Source: a virus
Strand: one strand, 5' to 3'
IMG/VR virus record: IMGVR_UViG_3300044647_000284
Span: 1 to 36,668 of that record
Length of the DNA: 36,668 nucleotides
Shown: positions 1 through 7,460 of the stretch, piece after piece
How the letters are laid out: every line of letters begins with the position of its first letter
Position numbering within the stretch: the first letter of the stretch is position 1
Made by a program: the position numbers and the translations under genes
Notes under the pieces: model-generated
Told to the model about the DNA's origin: nothing
Database searches by the model: none
The model's input: the letters and a program-made list of their open reading frames with translations, nothing else

Positions 1-688
1 CATTGGAAAATGCTCTACCTAGACTTCGAAACCCGCAGCCACTGTGACCTTAAAAAGCACGGCGTCTACAACTACGCCCAACACGCTAGCACCGAGGTGC
101 TGTGCATGTCCTACGCCTTTGACGATGGCGAGGTGCAGACATGGCTACCCAGCCAACCCTTCCCCGATGAAGTGCGCCAGTACACCGGCCTGATCTACGC
201 CCACAACGCGGCCTTCGAGCGCTTGATCTTCTGGTATGTTCTACAGATCGACTTCAAGCTGGAGCAGTTCTACTGCACCGCCTCGCAGGCCCGTGCCAAC
301 TGTGCGCCTGGTAGCCTAGAAGACGCTGGCCGGTTCGCTGGCGCTAGCATGAAGAAAGACCATCGTGGAAGTCAGTTGATCCGGCTGCTGTGCGTGCCGC
401 CGTTCCGCGAGGACGCCGCCCTGATGGCCGAGATGGTGGCCTACTGCGAACAGGACGTGCGCGCCATGCGTGCCATCAGCCAAGCCATGCGGCCACTGTC
501 AGAGCAAGAACTGTCTGACTACCACGTCAACGAGCGCATCAACGACAGGGGCGTGCTGGTAGACGCCCCGCTGTGCGCCGCTGCCGTGCGCTTTGCCGCC
601 GCTGAGACAGAAGAAATCCAGCAGATCGTGGCCGAGGTGACCGAGGGCCAGATCACCAGCGTGCGCTCGCCTAAGATGCGCGAGTGGG
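1..688. repeat. Left copy of imperfect terminal repeat
   Basis: These 688 bases recur at 35981-36668, offset by 35,980. By eye about 44 positions differ (roughly 6 percent). Most changes fall at positions 87-310, and the last 130 bases or so are nearly identical. The repeat starts nine bases before the polymerase start codon and ends where the window ends. The simplest reading is a circular or terminally redundant genome whose assembly ends came from two related strains. Confidence 0.9.
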
Positions 689-1926
689 TGCTTGAGCGCG
701 TAGGCCCAGAGGCCAAGAAGCTGATGTGGACTGGCGAGAAATATTCGATTGACAAGACTGTGCGGGCTAACTTGCTTGCGATGGAGAACCACGATGAGAT
801 TCCGGCCCATGTTGCGGACGTTATTCAATGCGCGGACGACCTCTGGGCGTCTTCGGTTGCGAAATTCAGTCGCCTTGAACAGCTTGCCGATGAGGAGGAT
901 CACCGAGTCCGAGGCGCTTTCGTTTTTGCTGGAGGGTCTGCCACCGGACGTGCATCAAGCTATGGCGCACAGGTTCACAACTTTACCCGCAAATGCGCCA
1001 AAGACCCTGATGAAGTACGCAACGCTATGGTGCGCGGACACACAATCACACCAAGATTTGGAAGACGCATTACGGATGTTCTCAAGGGAATGCTCCGGCC
1101 CTCACTGATAGCCAAGCCTGGGCATGTGCTGATCGCCTACGACTGGTCGGCCATCGAAGGCCGTGTGCATCCGTGGCTGTCCAAGTGCGCCGCCGGCGAG
1201 GCCAAGCTGGACGTGTTCCGCTCCGGCCTTGACCCGTACAAAGTCAATGCCACGGCCACCTTTCGTGTGCCTTACGCCGAGGTGTCCGGCGATCAGCGCC
1301 AGGTCGGCAAGGTGCAAGAGTTGGCCCTTGGCTTTCTAGGTGGGGCTGGCGCCTTTGAGGTGTTCGGGCGCGCCTACGGCATACACCTGTCCGGCTCAGA
1401 AGTCCAGCGCGCCGTGGACGGCTGGCGTAGGGCAAACCCTTGGGCCATGCAGCACGGCAGCGCCTTGGAGGGCGCATACATGCGCGCCATGCGAAATAAA
1501 AACCATGAATTTAGCGCGGGTCGGGTTACCTACATGTTTGACGGCCAGATGCTCTGGTACAGTCTTCCTTCCGGCAGGGTGCTGTGCTATCCCAACGCCA
1601 AATTCGATGACGAAGGCAATGTGACCTACACCAAAGCTGCTTGGAAACCCGCCGCCGATGCCAAAGAATGGCCGCGCGCCCGTTTATGGCGCGGCTTGGC
1701 TTGCGAGAACATAACGCAGGCCGCAGCCCATGACATCTTGCGCCATTCCCTGCGCCAAATAGATGATGTCGTTCTACATGTACATGATGAGATCGTTGTC
1801 GAGTGCCCAGCCGATCAGGCCGAGGCAGTCGGCGCGCGCATGCACCGCGTCATGTGCGAACCACCAGCTTGGGCCGATGGCCTGCCGCTGGCGGCTGAAG
1901 GTGTGATCACAACAAGGTATTCATGA
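10..1926 (+). CDS. Family A DNA polymerase with 3'-5' exonuclease domain
   Basis: Replicative phage DNA polymerase of the Pol I type. An N-terminal DEDDy 3'-5' exonuclease is visible: ExoI has D5 and E7 in LDFET, ExoII has HNAAFE at 65-70, and ExoIII has YCEQD with Y145 and D149. The polymerase domain shows motif A (YDWSAIEGR, about 377-385), motif B (R..GK...LGFLGG with the lysine near 434) and motif C (HDE, 592-594). At 638 residues it is a compact phage enzyme with no 5' nuclease domain. Its stop overlaps the next start as ATGA, so the two are translationally coupled. Upstream, read through the repeat at the window end, lie a DUF2800-type nuclease and an unknown protein, which makes this the core of a replication operon. 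The Shine-Dalgarno site is weak (GGAAA directly before ATG). Confidence 0.96.
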   Translation: MLYLDFETRSHCDLKKHGVYNYAQHASTEVLCMSYAFDDGEVQTWLPSQPFPDEVRQYTGLIYAHNAAFERLIFWYVLQIDFKLEQFYCTASQARANCAPGSLEDAGRFAGASMKKDHRGSQLIRLLCVPPFREDAALMAEMVAYCEQDVRAMRAISQAMRPLSEQELSDYHVNERINDRGVLVDAPLCAAAVRFAAAETEEIQQIVAEVTEGQITSVRSPKMREWVLERVGPEAKKLMWTGEKYSIDKTVRANLLAMENHDEIPAHVADVIQCADDLWASSVAKFSRLEQLADEEDHRVRGAFVFAGGSATGRASSYGAQVHNFTRKCAKDPDEVRNAMVRGHTITPRFGRRITDVLKGMLRPSLIAKPGHVLIAYDWSAIEGRVHPWLSKCAAGEAKLDVFRSGLDPYKVNATATFRVPYAEVSGDQRQVGKVQELALGFLGGAGAFEVFGRAYGIHLSGSEVQRAVDGWRRANPWAMQHGSALEGAYMRAMRNKNHEFSAGRVTYMFDGQMLWYSLPSGRVLCYPNAKFDDEGNVTYTKAAWKPAADAKEWPRARLWRGLACENITQAAAHDILRHSLRQIDDVVLHVHDEIVVECPADQAEAVGARMHRVMCEPPAWADGLPLAAEGVITTRYS

Positions 1927-2624
1927 AACATGTCATTGGTTTAAGCGGCGGCAAAGACTCGACCGCCTTGGCGCTGCGGCTGATGGAAGTCGAGCCGCGT
2001 GAGTACGAGTTGATCTGCAACGCCACTGGCAACGAGTTGCCTGAGATGGTTGACCACTGGGCCAAACTGGAGCAGATGCTGGGCCTGCCGATTAAAAAAG
2101 TTGGTCACAAGACAGACCTGTACGGCCTGATTGACGAGATGCAGATGCTGCCAAACTTTCGCGCCAGATGGTGTACGCGCATCCTCAAGATCGAACCGAC
2201 TATTGAGTATTTTGAATCGCTGCCTGAAGGTTCGGTCTTGTATGTGGGCCTGCGCGCTGACGAAGAAGCCAGGCGCGGCATCTACGGCGAAGACATGAAA
2301 ATCAGGTTTCCGATGCGTGAGTGGGGCTGGAACGAAGCAAAGGTTTGGGCGTACTTGGCCGAGCGCGGCGTGTCGATACCGCGCCGCACTGACTGCGCCG
2401 TGTGCCCCTATCAGCGTCTAGGCGAGTGGCGTGACTTGTGGCGTGACTACCCAGAAGAATACGCTAAGGGCGTGGCCGTGGAGGAGAAGCTGGGGCACAC
2501 CTTCCGGTCGCCGCAGCGCGACACTTGGCCGGCATCGCTTAAAGAGTTGGCCTTAGAGTTTGAAAGTGGCCGCAAGATTCGCGGTGACGGGAGTGTGGCG
2601 ACTTGCCGCGTCTGTTCACTGTAA
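1923..2624 (+). CDS. PP-loop ATPase, PAPS reductase-like family
   Basis: Member of the adenine nucleotide alpha-hydrolase/PAPS reductase superfamily. The PP-loop SGGKDST is at residues 8-14, and a W-C-T...K-I-E-P motif is at about 83-92 (C84). Two CxxC pairs, C158/C161 and C228/C231, probably bind a metal or Fe-S cluster. The family activates a substrate by adenylation or handles adenylylated sulfate; DndC of DNA phosphorothioation belongs to it. No other dnd genes are visible, so a DNA-modification role is only a possibility. The start overlaps the polymerase stop by four bases, linking it to replication. The 233-residue length is typical of phage members. The substrate is unknown. Confidence 0.85.
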   Translation: MKHVIGLSGGKDSTALALRLMEVEPREYELICNATGNELPEMVDHWAKLEQMLGLPIKKVGHKTDLYGLIDEMQMLPNFRARWCTRILKIEPTIEYFESLPEGSVLYVGLRADEEARRGIYGEDMKIRFPMREWGWNEAKVWAYLAERGVSIPRRTDCAVCPYQRLGEWRDLWRDYPEEYAKGVAVEEKLGHTFRSPQRDTWPASLKELALEFESGRKIRGDGSVATCRVCSL

Positions 2625-2631
2625 TAAAAAA

Positions 2632-2656
2632 AGCCCCCGTGGATTAGACGGGGGCT
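2632..2656 (-). terminator. Hairpin terminator facing leftward
   Basis: A perfect 9-bp stem (AGCCCCCGT / ACGGGGGCT) with a 7-base loop lies just after the PP-loop gene. On the minus strand the stem is followed by a run of seven T, the classic intrinsic terminator form. On the plus strand no T-run follows. It therefore looks built to stop leftward antisense transcription, and it would leave rightward transcription largely open. Confidence 0.7.
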
Positions 2657-2681
2657 AACTCAACTTCAAGGAGAGAACAAC

Positions 2682-4964
2682 ATGATCGAGTTTATAGCAT
2701 CTTTGGCCCCAGAGGGCGAAACAGCCCTGATAGTCAGGCAAAAACCCAAATTAAAAGACGGAGCGTTGGATTTTCACGCCGATGGGGCTGTCAAAGCCAC
2801 CTGGCCGGCGTTCTTGCCCAGCCATAGAACCAAGGCCGGCGAGTCATGGTATGGCAACACCGCCAGCTTTATCGTGGAGCGCTTCAAGGACGGTCATGTC
2901 AGCGCCAGCGCAGCGAACTGCGAGTACATCCTGGTAATGATGCTGGACGACATAGGCACCAAGAGCAAGACGCCGCCCCTGCCGCCGACATGGATCATGG
3001 AGACATCAGCCGGCTCGTTTCAGTGGGGCTACGCCTTCAACGAGCAGCCCACCAAGGGCGAGTTCAGCGCGGCCATCAAGGCCATCGCAGACGCTGGCTA
3101 TACAGACCCTGGCGCCATCAATGCCGTTCGCAATTTCCGTCTGCCTGGCTCAGTCAACCTGAAGCCTGGGCGCGATAACTTTGAAGCCCGTTTGGTGGAG
3201 TTCCACCCAGAGCGCGACTACAGCCTGCCCGAGATATGCGCCGCTCTGGGCGTGACGCCAGCCGCCGCCGACAGCCTGACCCTGCGCCCGATCCGCATCA
3301 GTGATGATGGCGCTGACGATGTGCTGGCGTGGCTGTCAGCGCAGGGGCTGCTGCTGTCCAAACCGAACCAAGAGGGCTGGGCCGGCGTGATCTGCCCCAA
3401 CAGTGAGCAGCATAGCGATGGCAACCCAGAGGGCCGCTACATGCCCGCCAATCGGGCGTACTGCTGCCTTCACGGGCACTGCGTTGATCTGGATTCCCGC
3501 ACCTTCCTAGATTGGGTGGCCGAGAATGGTGGCCCAAAGCATACGCCTGGGCTGCGTGAAGAACTGTTCACCGCTGCGATGGAGGGCGCGCTTGCCAAGC
3601 TGACGCCGAACGATGTATTCACAGACGCCGCCGCCGAGCGCATTGCCGAGGTCGAGCGCAAGGAATTAGGCCGCATCGAGAAGGCCGACTGGTACGAGCG
3701 GTTTGCGTATATACAAGACGATGAGTCGTATTTCGACATGCAAGACCGCCGCGAAGTCTCCCGCCAGACCTTCAATGCCCTGTTCAGGCACATTTCGTGC
3801 AAGTCAATTCACACCGGACGCAAGATCGAAGCGTCAATCTGCTATGACGAGAACAGGCAGGCCAAGGGCGCTAAGGCGCTGGTCGGCATCACCTACGCCG
3901 CAGGCGAGTCGGTGCTAGTGACCCGAGACGGCGACATCTACGGCAACCGCTGGCGCGATGCGCGGCCAGCAACCGCAGCCGGTGATGTGACGCCTTGGCT
4001 GGAACACTGCCGGCTGCTGGTGCCCGAGGCCAAAGAGTTAGAGCATATCCTGGATGTGATGGCGTTCAAGTTGCAGCACCCCGAGATCAAAGTCAATCAC
4101 GCGATTCTGCATGGCGGCGATCAGGGGTCAGGCAAAGACACCATGTGGGCCCCCTTCATCTGGTCAGTCTGTGGCGCGCACCTCAAGAACAGGGGCTTGC
4201 TGGACAACGACACCATGAGCAGCCAGTTTGGCTACGCCTTGGAGTCTGAGATTCTGATTCTGAACGAGTTGAAAGAGCCAGACGCAAAGGAGCGCCGCGC
4301 GCTGGCAAACCGCCTGAAGCCTATCATCGCAGCGCCGCCCGAGATGCTCACGATCAACCGTAAGGGTTTACACCCATACGCGATGGCAAACCGCGTCTTT
4401 GTGCTGGCGTTCAGCAATGACCCCGTGCCCATCAGCCTAGATTCGCAGGATAGACGCTGGTTTTGCGTGTGGTCACATGCCCCCAGAATGACCCCAGACG
4501 CCGCCGCCAAGATGTGGGCCTGGTACAAGGCCGGTGGCTTTGCAGCAATCGGGGCATGGCTTGCAGCGCGGGATGTGTCGGCGTTCAACCCTGGCGCAGC
4601 GCCAATGATGACCGAATTCAAATTGAACCTGGTTGAGCATGGCCTTTCGATAGCAGAATCATATTTAGTCGAGGCCATGCGCTTGAAAGTAGGCGAGTTC
4701 AGCAAAGGCGTCATTGGTAGCCCCTTTCACGCTGTCTGCGACAGGCTGGCAGGGTCAGCACCGGCAGGCGTTAAAGTGCCGCAGCAGGCGCTGTTGCATG
4801 CGTTCAAAGAAGCCGGTTGGGTTGACCTTGGCCGTGTGGCGTCATCAGACTACCCAAGCAAAAAGCACCTGTATTGTGCGCCCGACATGGCCGGCGGTAA
4901 CAAGTCCAATTTACGCCGACTTGTAGAGGATGCGCCAGCGGCAGCGCTGGTCAGGGTCAAATAA
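2682..4964 (+). CDS. Primase-helicase (RepB-like primase plus DUF5906-type helicase)
   Basis: Probable bifunctional replication protein that primes and unwinds DNA for the phage polymerase. The N-terminal part (about 1-190) resembles RepB-like/archaeo-eukaryotic primases, with a D89-D90 pair and an RLPGSVNLK segment at about 153-161. A Cys/His-rich zinc-binding segment lies around 237-270. The C-terminal superfamily 3-like helicase has Walker A GGDQGSGKDT (478-487, K485), an ILNELKE Walker B-like strand near 523-532, and a SNDPVPISL...DRRW sensor region. The 760-residue size fits such fusions. The Shine-Dalgarno site AAGGAGAG lies upstream of ATG. It is the last gene of the rightward replication operon and is followed by a terminator. 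Confidence 0.88.
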   Translation: MIEFIASLAPEGETALIVRQKPKLKDGALDFHADGAVKATWPAFLPSHRTKAGESWYGNTASFIVERFKDGHVSASAANCEYILVMMLDDIGTKSKTPPLPPTWIMETSAGSFQWGYAFNEQPTKGEFSAAIKAIADAGYTDPGAINAVRNFRLPGSVNLKPGRDNFEARLVEFHPERDYSLPEICAALGVTPAAADSLTLRPIRISDDGADDVLAWLSAQGLLLSKPNQEGWAGVICPNSEQHSDGNPEGRYMPANRAYCCLHGHCVDLDSRTFLDWVAENGGPKHTPGLREELFTAAMEGALAKLTPNDVFTDAAAERIAEVERKELGRIEKADWYERFAYIQDDESYFDMQDRREVSRQTFNALFRHISCKSIHTGRKIEASICYDENRQAKGAKALVGITYAAGESVLVTRDGDIYGNRWRDARPATAAGDVTPWLEHCRLLVPEAKELEHILDVMAFKLQHPEIKVNHAILHGGDQGSGKDTMWAPFIWSVCGAHLKNRGLLDNDTMSSQFGYALESEILILNELKEPDAKERRALANRLKPIIAAPPEMLTINRKGLHPYAMANRVFVLAFSNDPVPISLDSQDRRWFCVWSHAPRMTPDAAAKMWAWYKAGGFAAIGAWLAARDVSAFNPGAAPMMTEFKLNLVEHGLSIAESYLVEAMRLKVGEFSKGVIGSPFHAVCDRLAGSAPAGVKVPQQALLHAFKEAGWVDLGRVASSDYPSKKHLYCAPDMAGGNKSNLRRLVEDAPAAALVRVK

Positions 4965-4965
4965 A

Positions 4966-4985
4966 AAAGCCCCGTGAGGGGCTTT
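4966..4985. terminator. Bidirectional intrinsic terminator
   Basis: Perfect 8-bp stem AAAGCCCC / GGGGCTTT with a GTGA tetraloop, flanked by an A-run to the left and TTTAAAGTTT to the right. It lies between the convergent primase-helicase gene and the leftward small-gene operon, so it can end transcription from both sides. Confidence 0.9.
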
Positions 4986-5043
4986 AAAGTTTCAGAATGA
5001 TGGCAAGTAATGCGGCAGCTAAGACCGCCAACACTACGGCCAT
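4984..5043 (-). CDS. Hydrophobic 19-residue micropeptide (possible)
   Basis: A 19-codon frame encodes MAVVLAVLAAALLAIILKL, a single transmembrane-length hydrophobic helix with one lysine near the C-terminus. Its ATG lies inside the last codons of the upstream gene (10-base overlap), and its stop overlaps the terminator stem edge. The ribosome site is weak (AGAAGAAC). Position and composition suggest a membrane micropeptide ending the leftward operon. At this length chance cannot be excluded. Confidence 0.4.
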   Translation of the reverse strand: MAVVLAVLAAALLAIILKL

Positions 5044-5237
5044 CGGGCGCGTTCTTCTAACTCTTGCACAACCGCAGGGTCAATGATCGGCATGACACTA
5101 ACGCCGTTCAGCCATGCACCGGTTAAAGTGTAAATGTCCGGCCATCCTGGATCGTCCAGCGTCCGCGGTTCGCCGGCTTCAAATTCAAATTCGCATTCGA
5201 GGGCCAGCCCTCGCACTGTGTAGGGTACGCCTTTCAT
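5034..5237 (-). CDS. Hypothetical acidic phage protein, 67 aa
   Basis: Not assigned to a family. The sequence starts with a beta-rich part (YTVRGLALECEFEFEAGEP), continues with a Gly/Trp segment and ends in an acidic helix (VVQELEERARW). Small phage and plasmid proteins with a similar strand-strand-helix pattern are common in accessory operons, but none of known function is recognised. The start ATG overlaps the upstream stop as ATGA (5234-5237), which argues that it is a real, coupled gene in the leftward operon. Confidence 0.75.
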   Translation of the reverse strand: MKGVPYTVRGLALECEFEFEAGEPRTLDDPGWPDIYTLTGAWLNGVSVMPIIDPAVVQELEERARWP

Positions 5238-5383
5238 GCGTCAACCCCTAGACTTTCCAACAGTGAGCGCGCTTGTTCAATAGTGGCAATGGCCTCTTCA
5301 GTCTCCCCATGCGTTAACTCGCAAAGGGCGGCGTTCAGTAGTTGCAGAACTAACCCGTAGGATGGAACTCGCATATCTATCAT
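5234..5383 (-). CDS. Hypothetical 49-aa protein
   Basis: A 49-codon frame with ATGA overlaps at both ends: with the upstream 78-aa gene at 5380-5383 and the downstream 67-aa gene at 5234-5237. The double coupling is the main evidence that it is real. The product starts MIDMRVPSYGLVLQLLNAAL and is mostly helical, with alternating Leu/Ala and Glu (TEEAIATIEQARSLLESL). It may be a small helical adaptor. The function is unknown. Confidence 0.7.
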   Translation of the reverse strand: MIDMRVPSYGLVLQLLNAALCELTHGETEEAIATIEQARSLLESLGVDA

Positions 5384-5616
5384 ACTTGCACCTCCGGCTG
5401 TAACGCGCCGGCCAAAGCCAGCAATTCGGGATCGATAAGATCAGGCTCACTAAACGCGGCCATGTCGCCATCCATGAGCGCTAGCAATTCGGCACATTCG
5501 CCAGACACTTCTTCAGCGAGGGCGCTTTCAGGCGCTTCCCCGTTCAGCACTTGCGCGGCCAATTCTTGCGCGCGGCCTAGCATGGCTTCGAGCCTGTTGT
5601 AGTCTGCTTGTTTCAT
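5380..5616 (-). CDS. Hypothetical acidic helical protein, 78 aa
   Basis: A strongly acidic, alanine- and leucine-rich protein predicted to be largely helical, with heptad-like spacing in the first 60 residues (YNRLEAMLGRAQELAAQVL). No motif or family is recognised. It overlaps its neighbours by ATGA on both sides (5613-5616 and 5380-5383). Small acidic proteins in phage early operons often bind host proteins, but that is only an analogy here. Confidence 0.75.
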   Translation of the reverse strand: MKQADYNRLEAMLGRAQELAAQVLNGEAPESALAEEVSGECAELLALMDGDMAAFSEPDLIDPELLALAGALQPEVQV

Positions 5617-5888
5617 GCTTCCACCTCAAAAGTGTCTTCGCCTTGAACTTGGCTGATGTGTTCGGTCAATGGTTGCCAGTCCCAAGGCATGATTTTGCTG
5701 TTCATGTTCTCATAAGCGCGCACATAATCGGCGGTGCTCATGCTGGCGCCTTGTGGCGGGTAAAAACGCGGTTTATCAGCCTTTACCTTAACTTTTTTAT
5801 GCTTACCGGTGCACTTGGCATGGTCTGCAAAAATGGTTGATGTGTCGCGCAGTTTGTAAGTAGTGCGCCCGATAGTGATTGTGTTCAT
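5613..5888 (-). CDS. Hypothetical protein, 91 aa
   Basis: No family is recognised. The N-terminus is a short beta hairpin (TITIGRTTYKLRDTS). A lysine-rich stretch (KHKKVKVKADKPR) and a Pro/Tyr segment follow, and the C-terminus is acidic. The basic middle could contact nucleic acid; this is inference only. A Shine-Dalgarno site AAGGAAA lies upstream on the minus strand, and the stop is coupled to the next gene by ATGA. Confidence 0.75.
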   Translation of the reverse strand: MNTITIGRTTYKLRDTSTIFADHAKCTGKHKKVKVKADKPRFYPPQGASMSTADYVRAYENMNSKIMPWDWQPLTEHISQVQGEDTFEVEA

Positions 5889-5900
5889 GGCGTGGTTTCC

Positions 5901-6218
5901 TTAAAATTGAGAGTACAAAAACCGGCCGTCTAATTCGGCCACAATTTGGGTTCGGTCGTCCAAGTAATCGCGCACGGCCGCCTGGTGCTCCTCCTCTGTT
6001 TCATTTGGCGGCAATTCCAGCCCATAGGCTTCTGCGATCTGCTCGACTGTATCTTCTGAGTAGTCGCAGCAAAGCGCTATGACATCAAGTTCATAGGACG
6101 GCGCGGCGTCTTCTAAATAGTCAAACAGAGCGCCAAGCCCCTCATAACTGAATTGCTCATGCCGGCCATACGCGCGAAAGGCATCGCGGAAGTCTGAAAC
6201 ATTGATTGTCTGGATCAT
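5901..6218 (-). CDS. Conserved hypothetical phage protein, 105 aa
   Basis: An acidic protein with the pattern F..AF.AYGR.E.FSYEGL..LFDYLE, then LDVIALCC.YSE, then a C-terminal RDYLDDRTQIV segment. From memory, this pattern is common among uncharacterised phage and plasmid proteins of Proteobacteria; no function is known. There is a Shine-Dalgarno TGGAGT at the start. It sits in the middle of the leftward operon, preceded by a 70-base spacer that can fold into two hairpins. Confidence 0.82.
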   Translation of the reverse strand: MIQTINVSDFRDAFRAYGRHEQFSYEGLGALFDYLEDAAPSYELDVIALCCDYSEDTVEQIAEAYGLELPPNETEEEHQAAVRDYLDDRTQIVAELDGRFLYSQF

Positions 6219-6236
6219 AATTTACTCCACTGTTAT

Positions 6237-6277
6237 CGGGACAATTTCCCGCCTATGCGCCCTACATAAGGCGCATA
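6237..6277 (-). promoter_or_regulatory. Tandem small hairpins in intergenic spacer
   Basis: Two adjacent inverted repeats lie between the 112-aa and 105-aa genes: CGGGA/TCCCG (6237-6251, 5-base loop) and TATGCGCC/GGCGCATA (6254-6277, 8-base loop). No T-run follows on the minus strand. They look more like mRNA processing or stability elements than a terminator. Confidence 0.4.
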
Positions 6278-6288
6278 AGCTGGCATTG

Positions 6289-6627
6289 TCAGGCGGCGTG
6301 GCGTTCAGCGATATCGCCCCATGAACTAACCCGATAAACCCCGTTATGCCGCACCAATGTGGGCGCGTAAGTGTCGCCGGCGTTCAAGTACATGCACCCG
6401 CCTTGTTTAGTGTCGAAATATTCAACGCCATGAAAATCGCCTAGTTCGTTCAGGCATTCCATGCGGATATCTTGCGTAGTGGGCGGGTTATAGCACTCAG
6501 CAGCGCGTGCGGCGCCGGCTGGCGTTCTTAGCAATTGCTCACGATTCATAAGCAAAATTGCTTTTGCGCGAGCGGCATTGTCGCCAAAAATGATTTTTAG
6601 GGTTTTGATTGATGGTGAGCGTAGCAT
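6289..6627 (-). CDS. Hypothetical protein, 112 aa
   Basis: No family is recognised. The N-terminal half is basic and helical (MLRSPSIKTLKIIFG, ARAKAILLMNREQLLRTPAG). The C-terminal half contains a GDFHGVEYFDTK segment and a YAPTLVRHNGVYRVSSWGD beta-rich end. A good Shine-Dalgarno AAGGAAA lies upstream on the minus strand. It is the longest product of the leftward operon. Confidence 0.75.
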   Translation of the reverse strand: MLRSPSIKTLKIIFGDNAARAKAILLMNREQLLRTPAGAARAAECYNPPTTQDIRMECLNELGDFHGVEYFDTKQGGCMYLNAGDTYAPTLVRHNGVYRVSSWGDIAERHAA

Positions 6628-6639
6628 GGCGGTTTTCCT

Positions 6640-6768
6640 TTATTTAACTAAAACATCAAAATATGCAAGCATCAGCGCGACGGCGCCGGCGATTAACGCC
6701 AGAGCGCCGGCGGCGTTCAAAATAGCGGCGCGCATGGCATGGCGGCGGGTAAAGATATAGCGGGTCAT
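6640..6768 (-). CDS. Small single-pass membrane protein, 42 aa
   Basis: A 42-codon frame starts three bases after the upstream stop. The product has a basic N-terminus (MTRYIFTRRHAMR) followed by one hydrophobic helix (about residues 14-41, ILNAAGALALIAGAVALML) and ends VLVK. Positive residues before the helix predict the N-terminus inside the cell. It is probably an inner-membrane micro-protein; its function is unknown. Position and topology support it, though its ribosome site is weak. Confidence 0.6.
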   Translation of the reverse strand: MTRYIFTRRHAMRAAILNAAGALALIAGAVALMLAYFDVLVK

Positions 6769-6771
6769 GAT

Positions 6772-6963
6772 TTAGCCTATTAGGTTGATGGATTCGCGGT
6801 TGATGGGTAAGCACTCATAGAACGCCTCAAGGCTTTCATAGAGCACGACATATTCGTCGTTGATGCCTAGAATGCGGCCATCTTTTAGCTGTACAAAGTC
6901 AACCATCGTGCCGCCTCCCGTGTTCTCTGTGAATACGCGGTCAATGTAATTTAATGAAGTCAT
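6772..6963 (-). CDS. Hypothetical protein, 63 aa
   Basis: A short acidic protein predicted to be beta-rich, centred on FVQLKDGRILGINDEYVVLY, which resembles a small barrel or SH3-like hairpin. No family is recognised. Its translation start region (AAGGAGCTAGCAAC before ATGAC) is identical over 19 bases to that of the upstream gene, suggesting a duplicated initiation signal. Confidence 0.72.
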   Translation of the reverse strand: MTSLNYIDRVFTENTGGGTMVDFVQLKDGRILGINDEYVVLYESLEAFYECLPINRESINLIG

Positions 6964-6975
6964 GTTGCTAGCTCC

Positions 6976-7161
6976 TTAGATGATGAATTCGGTTGATTTG
7001 TAAGCACCATATGCATAAACTACGCTGTAAATTTCATCGCGGCTTTTAGCTGTGCGTGCCGCGCGATACAGTGCGGACAATGCGCGAGCCGTGTAGTCAA
7101 ACCCTAGAACGGGTGCAGCGGCTTTGATTCGGTCTATTTCGCGTTGCTCTGATTTGGTCAT
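6976..7161 (-). CDS. Hypothetical protein, 61 aa, first gene of leftward operon
   Basis: A small protein with a basic, helical first half (MTKSEQREIDRIKAAA) and a C-terminal YSVVYAYGAYKS segment. No family is recognised. The strong Shine-Dalgarno AAGGAGC lies 8-9 bases before ATG. It is the first convincing gene downstream of the LexA-type leftward promoter, with an untranslated leader of nearly 300 bases, so it should be the first product made if that promoter fires. Confidence 0.72.
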   Translation of the reverse strand: MTKSEQREIDRIKAAAPVLGFDYTARALSALYRAARTAKSRDEIYSVVYAYGAYKSTEFII

Positions 7162-7460
7162 GTTGCTAGCTCCTTTGGTTGTTGAAGTCTCTACTGTAAC
7201 AGATTCTCTTGCACTTGAACGGGCTTATTTTTACTACCCTCTCACCTATATAGCAGGGAAGAATCGTGCCAGTTGCTGTAAGTGATTGATTTACAAGACC
7301 CCTCCAAAACCCTATGTAATGGAATTGCTTACAAAAACTTGGGTCATTTGTGCTAAAAGTTTGACGCCAGATTAGGGGCGTTTGACACATGCGCGCCCCC
7401 AATGAAAAGCCTATTGTTTGGGTCATTTGGGTCATTGATAAGTTGAATTATGAAGTTATC

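Noticed and set aside
1-688. Exact direct terminal repeat as in T7-like phages
   Set aside because: The two copies differ at about 44 positions; true terminal repeats of one molecule would be identical.
7166-7435. 89-codon minus-strand frame beginning MTQMTQ between the LexA promoter and the first leftward gene
   Set aside because: Its first codons are the TGACCCAAA repeats themselves, it has no ribosome site, and its composition (many Cys, Ser, Phe) looks like translated non-coding DNA.
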